Positions 61,501 through 64,000 of a stretch of DNA of 64,000 nucleotides are shown piece after piece. A program made the position numbers and the translations under genes. The DNA lies in contig OX392527.1 in NCBI GenBank assembly GCA_947623455.1, positions 64,803,115-64,867,114 on the forward strand, in the 5' to 3' direction. The notes beneath the pieces were generated by a model, which was not told the origin of the DNA, did not search any database, and worked only from the letters and a program-made list of their open reading frames with translations. Origin of the DNA: Mimachlamys varia (lineage: Eukaryota; Mollusca; Bivalvia; Pectinida; Pectinidae). How positions within the stretch are numbered: position 1 is the stretch's first letter; each line of letters begins with the position of its first letter.

Positions 61501-63769
61501 AACTCATGAAATAGAAGGACAAATTGAATCTCAAATATCGGATTTTTGGACTTTATATTCAATGGAGATTCCTGTTTTTGTACTTTTGAATAAAGCATTT
61601 CATCAACCTTACTTTGTGGTTTTGTTCCAAAAGTACTTGTTTTCATATTAAGAACGTGATGCTACTCGGAAACATACCGATATTGACCTTCCGAAAAAAA
61701 AACGTGTTTTCATCCTGAAACCGTTAAGGTTATGTAGCTAGGACGTTTCCACCAGAGCAAAGGGTCGTAAAAGTTCGTCACTTCCCGATACTGTTTTATA
61801 AGGGTGTGTCTCTCAATGTGGCATTCTTCTTATCACCAGATACTTACTTGAAGATGAACGTCTCTATTTTCTGTGAAATCTCCATACATATCTTTGATCC
61901 TGACCAGAACAGTCACATTGTTATCAAAGGCTTCATCCCCGACCTGAAGTCGTAGCTGGGTGGCTGAATTTTCTCCTACAGAAAACATTTTGTTATACCA
62001 GTACGGCCTATCAAAAACGTTGTTAAATATAATTATAATAATAATTTGAGGTTTTTATATGCCGCTGTATCATACCTACAGGTCGTCTTAAAGCGGTTCA
62101 CAAATCATTATCCGTGAGAATAGGGCTTAACCTACCTATCAATACCATTCGCAAATCCCTTGAAGCATGCAACCGATGCTGCCATTTCGGCGCTCACAGT
62201 TAGCATTGGACAATTTCTAGCACTGCCCAATCACATATACATTTACAGCTTAGTAGATTGGAACAAGCGGAGGAAAACATCTTGATGAAGAATACAATGC
62301 AAGTGCCATGACCGTGACTCCAGCTCACAACCTTTCGACCACGAGCCCGTCGTCGTCCTATCACTTGACAACCGTGCCTCCAGTAAAAGTAGAATGGTAT
62401 TTATGTAAAGCTTCTTGTCACACAACCAACACAGTATGTAAAGTAAGTCTTACTGGCCATCCGCCCTACGATGGTGACATGGTGACATAGTACAATGTAC
62501 ATACCGCACTAGTCATCGAAACATAACATAAAAAAGTTTGTTTGTTTTACAGGAATTGACCTGACCCACTTTCAAGGTCACAGGGTAAAATTTCGTAAAA
62601 TCTCTAAATAACTTCTTCTCAATAACAAAAAGCCCCAGGTTGATGATATTCGGCCACTAGCATGTTGAACTCAAGGACTATCAGTTTTCTTCGAATGAAT
62701 AGCCTTGACCCTATTTGAAGGTCACAGGGGTCAAATGTCTTAAAATCCTCTCTATAACTTTATACAAAGTACATGTACTGATATTGAGCCTGCAGCATGC
62801 TCGAATGAAGGACTATAAAGTTTGTCTAAATGAGTGACCTTGACCAACCGTTAACTCAATAACCAAAAGGCCCAGGGTACTGAAATCAGGCATCCAGCAT
62901 GCTGGGACTAAGGTTACCAAGTTGTTTTAATGAATGACCTTGACCCTCTTTCATTTCAAGGAAACATGGGTCAAATGTCAAGAAACTTCTTCTCCTCAAC
63001 CAAGGTGTAGACAGAAGGTGCTGATACTGTTCCACCTGCATGCTGGGTTAAACGACCTTTAACTTTCTTTGAAAGAATGGTCTTGTCCTATTTTCAAGGT
63101 CACAGTGGTCAAATATCTTGAAACCTTCAAAAAGACTAAAAGGCTCAGAATACTTATGTTCGGCCTTGAGCATCCTTGAAGGAAGGGCTATCAAGTTTGT
63201 TCAGATGAATTGCAATGACCCACCTTTTTGTATTATGTTCGTCTTTTACGGTCACAGTTGAGATATTTTGCAATTTTTCAATGTATTTATTGATCTCAGA
63301 CACTGATATTTTGCATGTATCTGTATTGAAGTTCACTTTAAAGATTAAAAGTGTGCGATTTATAGCAGGTGAGCAGTTCAGGCCCGTATGGCTTCTTTAG
63401 TTTATGGGGTCATATGGTCTCAAGGTAAAATACAGTATATGTCATGTTTAAATTTGATTTGATAAATCACATAAGGTTTCCTAATGACGTATCTACATAT
63501 TATGTAATTCAATTAAGAGACAAATAATGTTACCATACATATTACATGTACTTGGTAAATGTAAGGTATACATAATTACATGTACGTACCTCCAAAAAAT
63601 AATTCAGACTGCGTAACCTCTATCTTGCCATTTTTCACCCGCATCGTTTCTTGAATATACTCGTATTTTATCGATTCTTTCGCGTCCAGTTCATTGTCTT
63701 TATGGTCTCTCTGTCCTTCGTCCTTCCATCCATTACAGTTTACCTTAAATCTCGATGTCATACCAAAAC
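43351..63769 (-). CDS. Polycystin-1-like protein (REJ-GAIN/GPS-PLAT-polycystin channel), 3' part of gene, 20 exons
   Basis: Seen: 20 exons, all with GT-AG borders and compatible phases, join into one open frame of 1748 residues ending in TAA. Exons 5' to 3': 63590-63769, 61848-61975, 60974-61141, 60519-60563, 59697-59840, 59221-59329, 58321-58550, 57139-57375, 56299-56764, 55660-55862, 54905-55126, 53466-53636, 51296-51456, 50269-50965, 49746-49878, 47904-48145, 47347-47521, 45122-46360, 44062-44159, 43351-43551. Residues, counted from the first full codon: REJ end (1-~100), GAIN (~110-655) with GPS cysteines 620, 635, 648, 650; TM1 ~683-700; PLAT ~726-835; TM2-TM6 ~890-1151; TOP domain ~1155-1385; TM7-TM11 ~1387-1601 with pore loop ~1547-1567. 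Known: this family forms 11-TM membrane proteins that act as sensors and channel partners in cilia, sperm and epithelia. The 5' end is outside the window. Orthology (PKD1L2, PKDREJ or lineage-specific) is not resolved, so no symbol is given. Confidence 0.93.
44062..44159 (-). CDS. Polycystin-like gene, exon s: cytoplasmic tail
   Basis: Acceptor TTTCCCCAG, donor GTTTGT. It starts with two bases completing an Asn codon and ends in phase 0. It encodes a short polar tail segment (NCLPGGSSSNVHLDTTNILR, then IFGGDWLNK). No coiled coil of the polycystin-1/2 type is visible. The intron to exon r (44160-45121) shows nothing recognisable. Confidence 0.85.
45122..46360 (-). CDS. Polycystin-like gene, exon r: TOP domain end and polycystin channel module
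   Basis: The largest exon (1239 bp), acceptor TTTTCCAG, donor GTAAGT; it starts two bases into a Gly codon. It encodes the rest of the TOP domain, with paired cysteines and the FLEFTLYNANTNLF segment typical of PKD proteins. Six membrane segments follow: TM7 ~1387-1409, TM8 ~1426-1449, TM9 ~1472-1497 (ending RLLRLIGYNKRM), TM10 ~1517-1539, pore helix ~1547-1567 and TM11 ~1578-1601. The pore filter reads L-I-G-K (1560-1563), whereas PKD2 channels carry L-G-D. The frame reads on a few codons past the donor to a TAA, but the strong GTAAGT and the next exon's phase support splicing. Confidence 0.95.
46513..46663. mobile_element. Foldback element in an intron, ~60-bp arms
   Basis: The left arm starts AAGGATTAAC and includes TAACACAAAAAACCGGAGTG; the right arm mirrors it and ends TTAATCCTT. 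The centre is AAACCGCTTCGCGGTTT. It shares ends and plan with 26629-26787 but differs in arm sequence. It sits in the intron 46361-47346 of the polycystin-like gene. Confidence 0.82.
47347..47521 (-). CDS. Polycystin-like gene, exon q: TOP domain
   Basis: 58 codons plus one base; acceptor TTTGATAG, donor GTACAC. It encodes VKWLNGTFYSNYLP, a sequon, then the family signature GPARLRLVRMRRG, equivalent to the G-x-P-R-L-R-Q-x-R segment of the polycystin extracellular domain. Confidence 0.92.
47904..48145 (-). CDS. Polycystin-like gene, exon p: TM6 and start of TOP domain
   Basis: Acceptor CTTCTGTAG, donor GTAAGT. It starts with two bases completing a Tyr codon and ends in phase 0 (80 codons). 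A charged helix (REQLEKERKALQ) leads into TM6 (FLEIIFYIIFSYVVFSISY), then the start of the large extracellular polycystin/TOP domain (YIDRDVRSYQL). Confidence 0.92.
48443..48718 (-). mobile_element. Hammerhead-bearing dispersed element, copy C (intronic)
   Basis: The longest copy. On the minus strand it starts near a diverged end that shares TATAATTTCAAATCG with copy D and TACGCACCTGACCCTTCTGC with copy A, passes through the ribozyme, and ends in ATGTGTGTGTTATGTCGTCC, shared with copy B. Its full match to the other copies on both sides defines a unit of roughly 270 bp. Confidence 0.65.
48536..48579 (-). ncRNA. Hammerhead ribozyme in an intron of the polycystin-like gene, sense (copy C)
   Basis: On the minus strand: stem I GCATCA (48579-48574); core CTGAAGA (48573-48567); stem II CTCC/GGAC, with three good pairs and a C-C mismatch at the base; loop GAAGT; GAAA (48553-48550); palindromic stem III ACAGCTGT; cleavage base A at 48542; stem I 3' strand TGGTGC with one G-U wobble. 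The strand is the same as the host gene, so the motif is in the pre-mRNA. The mismatch may weaken activity. Confidence 0.78.
49328..49476 (-). mobile_element. SINE family 1 copy in intron
   Basis: On the minus strand: GGTGCAGGTGGATAGCGCAC (A box region), then GAGGTTCGATTCCCCGACC (B box). The body has lost part of the CCACGTGGTCGGGC segment present at 33.7 kb. Antisense to nothing; it lies in sense with the host gene. Confidence 0.72.
49746..49878 (-). CDS. Polycystin-like gene, exon o: end of TM5 and cytoplasmic loop
   Basis: 44 codons plus one base; acceptor TGTTTAG, donor GTAAGT. It continues TM5 (VLLFAMLPIIM) and then a basic cytoplasmic loop. The downstream intron (48146-49745) contains a tRNA-derived SINE (49328-49476) and a hammerhead ribozyme element in sense orientation (48536-48579). 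Confidence 0.9.
50269..50965 (-). CDS. Polycystin-like gene, exon n: PLAT end and TM2-TM5
   Basis: Large exon of 697 bp, acceptor TTTTTTTCAG, donor GTACTA, phase 0 at its end. It starts with the PLAT closing motif FVFLCENWLS. It then encodes TM2 (~890-908), TM3 (~930-954), a cytoplasmic loop with a Lys-rich part and a Gln run (DEQQQQNK), TM4 (~1001-1023) and the start of TM5, which ends in the conserved VFVDPMK segment. Confidence 0.95.
51296..51456 (-). CDS. Polycystin-like gene, exon m: PLAT domain second half
   Basis: 53 codons plus two bases; acceptor TTTTTAG, donor GTACAA. It encodes the second half of the PLAT beta-sandwich, including LGNLQYLRIWHDNSGKGNAA and SWNLHKITIDDL (the conserved L-x-x-L-R-I-W-H-D-N-S-G and S-W-x-L signatures). 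The intron between exons l and m (51457-53465) consists largely of a 20-bp tandem array and a decayed ~85-bp repeat. Confidence 0.95.
51738..52668. repeat. 20-bp minisatellite in an intron, about 46 copies
   Basis: The unit GTCAATGCACTCGTCACCAT has variants TTG, GTTAATG, TGAAC and TGAAT. Strict 20-bp phase across 930 bp. The variant string TGAAC-TGAAT-TTG repeats 240 bp apart (51901 and 52141), showing block duplication. Confidence 0.95.
52680..53310. repeat. Degenerate ~85-bp tandem repeat in the same intron
   Basis: Recurring words CAACTGGATTTTCTC, TCGTCACTGAGA and GGATCAAAC/CTACATCTTTCG mark about seven old units. Its GTCACC-like words suggest it may share ancestry with the adjacent 20-bp array. 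Confidence 0.6.
53466..53636 (-). CDS. Polycystin-like gene, exon l: PLAT domain first half
   Basis: 57 codons, phase 0; acceptor GTCATAG, donor GTAACT. It encodes the opening of a PLAT/LH2 domain: FYLITVHTAMRRGAGTESNV, matching the family pattern Y-x-I-x-V-x-T-(G)-x-x-x-A-G-T-x-(S)-x-V. In relatives this domain sits on the cytoplasmic side just after TM1 and binds lipid or partner proteins. Confidence 0.95.
53780..53890. mobile_element. Single-copy relative of the 40.4-40.6 kb satellite
   Basis: AACCTCGCAACATTGTATCTC, GTCGGTCCCGACAAGACTTC and GGTATTCAAACTCG parallel the flanks and inserts of the 19/44-bp arrays (GTCAGTCCCGGCCAAGCTTC, ACATTTGAACTC). It probably represents the dispersed parent element. 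Confidence 0.45.
54582..54846 (-). mobile_element. GTGTTCCGGAAGAGT family copy with internal tandem expansion
   Basis: The minus-strand family copy (plus strand: CGCTTACTCTTCCGGAACAC) has a 44-bp internal segment (GATCTTTCCTTTTTTCGTAT, TTTGCCCCTAGTTTTATTGA) repeated about four times at 54644-54819. It lies in the intron between exons k and l. Confidence 0.75.
54905..55126 (-). CDS. Polycystin-like gene, exon k: GPS second half and TM1
   Basis: 74 codons, phase 0 both sides; acceptor TGTCTAG, donor GTACAC. It encodes the second GPS half (TFCRCPEATGNMF, cysteines 648 and 650), an NFS/NAS-containing linker, then TM1 (YGTMIGLIVLYLLVCIW) followed by a stop-transfer cluster RRKDKKD. In most relatives the cleavage site reads His-Leu-Thr or His-Leu-Ser; here it is Glu-Ala-Thr, so self-cleavage is doubtful. 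Confidence 0.92.
55250..55492 (-). mobile_element. Hammerhead-bearing dispersed element, copy D (intronic)
   Basis: The flanks match copies A and C: on the plus strand TAAATTTAGTAATATATACA, ATATGCCGAAAAAA upstream of the motif, then GATGCTAGGGGTCAAATGG, GAAGGAGAAGGGTAAGG and CTTCAAATCGAAAGTAATTC after it. It fills nearly half of the 533-bp intron between exons j and k. Confidence 0.6.
55314..55357 (-). ncRNA. Hammerhead ribozyme with broken stem II, intronic sense (copy D)
   Basis: On the minus strand the catalytic core CTGACGA (55351-55345), GAAA (55331-55328), stem I GCATCA/TGATGC and palindromic stem III ACAGCTGT are all intact, with cleavage base A at 55320. Stem II reads GAAC opposite GGAC: two of four pairs are lost, against GTCC/GGAC in copies A and B. 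Same strand as the polycystin-like gene, in the intron between the two GPS exons. Probably weak or inactive. Confidence 0.72.
55660..55862 (-). CDS. Polycystin-like gene, exon j: GPS first half with basic cluster
   Basis: Starts with two bases completing an Ala codon after a CTATATAG acceptor. The end is set by phase at a non-consensus GTTCGT donor. It encodes PPPP, the basic cluster RLRKRRSA (residues ~577-584), several sequons, and the first GPS half with C620, W623, W630 and C635 (C-x-x-W then W-x-x-x-G-C). The basic cluster fits a furin-type R-x-K/R-R site. Confidence 0.88.
56299..56764 (-). CDS. Polycystin-like gene, exon i: GAIN subdomain B
   Basis: 155 codons plus one base; acceptor TTTTTACCCAG, donor GTAAGT. 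It encodes a beta-rich segment: SLDLQISNEGVAF, then FYFIFDVPSDNDAVIFYIRP, then IRDWVNAEYGFKVFVPE and GKGYMALKP. This order (I-R-P, RDW, FKVFVPE, GxGYxxxxP) is characteristic of the extracellular region before the GPS in PKD1-like and PKDREJ-like proteins. Confidence 0.92.
57139..57375 (-). CDS. Polycystin-like gene, exon h: GAIN subdomain A
   Basis: 79 codons, phase 0 on both sides, acceptor TTGCAG, donor GTAAGA. It encodes amphipathic helices (VSVHNMIAALEKALDIIGNT) followed by strands and several N-x-S/T sequons, as in the extracellular GAIN domain of polycystin-1 and adhesion GPCRs. The upstream intron (57376-58320) shows nothing recognisable apart from a short GT run. Confidence 0.9.
58321..58550 (-). 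CDS. Polycystin-like gene, exon g: GAIN region
   Basis: Acceptor AAAATCAG, donor CAG|GTGACG. It starts with two bases completing the Gly codon left by exon f and ends in phase 0 (76 codons). Its second half is strongly charged and helical (DAEQAERQEQILITHKEKLN). An alternative donor five bases earlier would change the phase and not fit the next exon. The upstream intron (58551-59220) holds a copy of the dispersed GTGTTCCGGAAGAGT family. Confidence 0.87.
58651..58796 (+). mobile_element. Dispersed GTGTTCCGGAAGAGT family, intronic copy
   Basis: CAGATAATATCAAAGCGTCA, CTCGAAGTCGATTAAATTAG and CCAGGTGTTCCGGAAGATTG, ending CTTCTGCTTCATC. Antisense to the host gene. Confidence 0.7.
59221..59329 (-). 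CDS. Polycystin-like gene, exon f: GAIN region
   Basis: Acceptor CTTGAAG, donor GTAAAA. It starts on a whole codon and ends one base into the next (36 codons plus 1). It encodes DVGVETALKLVNNFENLTMM and then a Trp-containing turn (VEDWQSIL), again helical. The intron between this exon and exon e holds a degenerate SINE-like piece near 59.4-59.55 kb. Confidence 0.84.
59697..59840 (-). CDS. Polycystin-like gene, exon e: GAIN helices
   Basis: Acceptor TTTAATAG, donor GTAGGT, 48 codons, phase 0 both sides. It encodes a helical, Leu/Asn-rich segment (STLRGAVSLDSSEALNAVDT, then ACLENLN) consistent with the helical half of the GAIN domain. The upstream intron (59841-60518) holds a decayed reverse transcriptase fragment. 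Confidence 0.87.
59930..60040 (+). pseudogene. Reverse transcriptase fragment (non-LTR type), decayed
   Basis: The plus strand encodes QITIGVPQGSILGPLIFIL, then a stop, then INDYAKHVHHS. GVPQGSILGPLLF followed by INDL is the conserved RT motif of LINE-type elements. The stop replaces the usual Tyr. It lies antisense in an intron of the polycystin-like gene. Confidence 0.75.
60519..60563 (-). CDS. Polycystin-like gene, exon d: 45-bp microexon
   Basis: A 15-codon exon between a strong acceptor (TTTTTACAG) and a GTATGT donor. It encodes VSSNGTSKLDNEMLK, with one N-glycosylation sequon (NGT). Phase 0 on both sides, so skipping it would keep the reading frame. Confidence 0.8.
60974..61141 (-). 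CDS. Polycystin-like gene, exon c: start of GAIN region
   Basis: Acceptor CCCTAG, phase 0 at both ends (56 codons). The predicted helical stretch (DDVATIQELFNTFNSIF, then FVGSMTAMLAGIN) resembles the helices opening a GAIN domain. Two donors overlap: GTACGT at 60972-60973 and GTAAGG four bases downstream. Only GTACGT keeps phase with the next exon. The frame stays open past the donor, but that read-through looks intronic. Confidence 0.82.
61848..61975 (-). CDS. Polycystin-like gene, exon b: end of REJ module
   Basis: Acceptor CTGTAG, donor GTAAGT. The protein contains LRLQVGDEAFDNNVTVLVRI, which matches the conserved REJ pattern of L-P-x-G, then D/N-N-V, alternating hydrophobic residues and a following D-x-x-G turn (DMYG). 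It begins in phase 1, taking the single base left by the exon at 63590, and ends on a complete codon. Confidence 0.88.
62090..62383 (-). mobile_element. SINE family 2 copy in intron
   Basis: Same order as 31537-31841: AAGCGGTTCACAAATCATTA, GCCATTTCGGCGCTCACAG, AATTTCTAGCACTGCCCAA, then a decayed tRNA-like head ending GTTGTCAAGTGATAGG on the minus strand. The B box has decayed relative to the 31.5 kb copy. Confidence 0.72.
62550..63220. repeat. Degenerate ~100-150-bp tandem repeat with TGACCTTGACC words
   Basis: Four to five units, each opening with a TGACCTTGACC or CAAGGTCACAGGGTCAAA segment and containing GCATGCTGG and ACTATCAAGTTTGTT words. This repeat type is common in bivalve DNA. It fills much of the intron between exons a and b. 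Confidence 0.65.
63590..63769 (-). CDS. Polycystin-like gene, exon a: REJ module
   Basis: First exon in the window; the transcript enters from the right. It starts with two bases of a split codon after a TTTTAG acceptor and ends one base into a codon at GTACGT. The protein has an FKVNCNGW motif typical of REJ modules (Cys and Trp in the F-x-x-x-C-x-G-W pattern), then a charged stretch and a beta strand ending ELFFGG. Its end phase fits the exon at 61848-61975 exactly, across an intron of 1.6 kb. Confidence 0.85.
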
Positions 63770-64000
63770 CTAAAATAGAAAAAGAATCTGCTTTTGCTTT
63801 CCCCCGAAGTAGTTAAATATTCAATGAAAGATTATGTCGTCAACATACAATTACATTAGATGTTTTGTTAAATAAAGGATGACATGTAGCCTTGGAAACG
63901 GTTAAAGGGAAATAGTTTTTGCTGTGTGTCTCAGTGTTGTTGTACAATAAAACGGTTCATAAAAATAGCTTGGTTTGGTTTATTTTGTTTACGTCCTGTT

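Noticed and set aside
63224..63398. An open minus-strand frame of about 58 codons with a GTGGGT donor, considered as a polycystin-like exon
   Set aside because: Its phases fit neither neighbour, its acceptor lacks a pyrimidine tract, and its 3' end runs into the TGACCTTGACC repeat. Exons 63590-63769 and 61848-61975 join in phase without it and give a continuous REJ motif.

Overview
This is eukaryotic DNA from a repeat-rich, AT-rich invertebrate genome, most likely a bivalve mollusc. The evidence is one long spliced gene with GT-AG introns, tRNA-derived SINEs of the kind common in molluscs, MITE-like foldback elements, and repeats built around the TGACCTTGACC motif common in bivalve DNA. The species is not determined. 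No bacterial, CRISPR, plasmid or rRNA features are present.

Layout. About 1-43 kb: no convincing protein-coding gene. It holds a chain of tandem arrays (units of 25, 15, 30, 34, 44, 57, 75, 29, 62, 19, 44 and 36 bp) separated by AT-rich unique sequence and dispersed elements. These include a TTAA-flanked MITE, a 319-bp terminal-inverted-repeat element, perfect foldback elements, two SINE families, a ~375-bp family found here as an inverted pair, and two copies of an element carrying a hammerhead ribozyme fold. About 43.3-63.8 kb, minus strand: the 3' part of a polycystin-1-like (PKD1L/PKDREJ/REJ family) gene. I resolved 20 exons whose splice phases all agree, giving 1748 residues before a TAA stop at 43351-43353. 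The 5' part lies beyond the right edge. Tandem repeats and transposable elements together cover roughly a third of the window.

The protein, in order: end of a REJ module, GAIN domain with a four-cysteine GPS, TM1, PLAT domain, TM2-TM6, the extracellular polycystin (TOP) domain, and a six-helix polycystin channel module ending in a short polar tail. Two features depart from the usual family pattern. The GPS cleavage tripeptide reads Glu-Ala-Thr instead of His-Leu-Thr/Ser, and the pore filter has Lys where PKD2 has Asp.

The most notable non-coding finding is a small dispersed element (~200-270 bp) with a type I hammerhead self-cleaving ribozyme fold, present four times. One copy (21.4 kb) is intact, one has a core deletion (16.4 kb), and two lie in introns of the polycystin-like gene in the sense orientation (48.5 and 55.3 kb), so they would be part of its pre-mRNA. 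A separate 431-bp tandem duplication inside the 29-bp satellite carries a weaker hammerhead-like hairpin.
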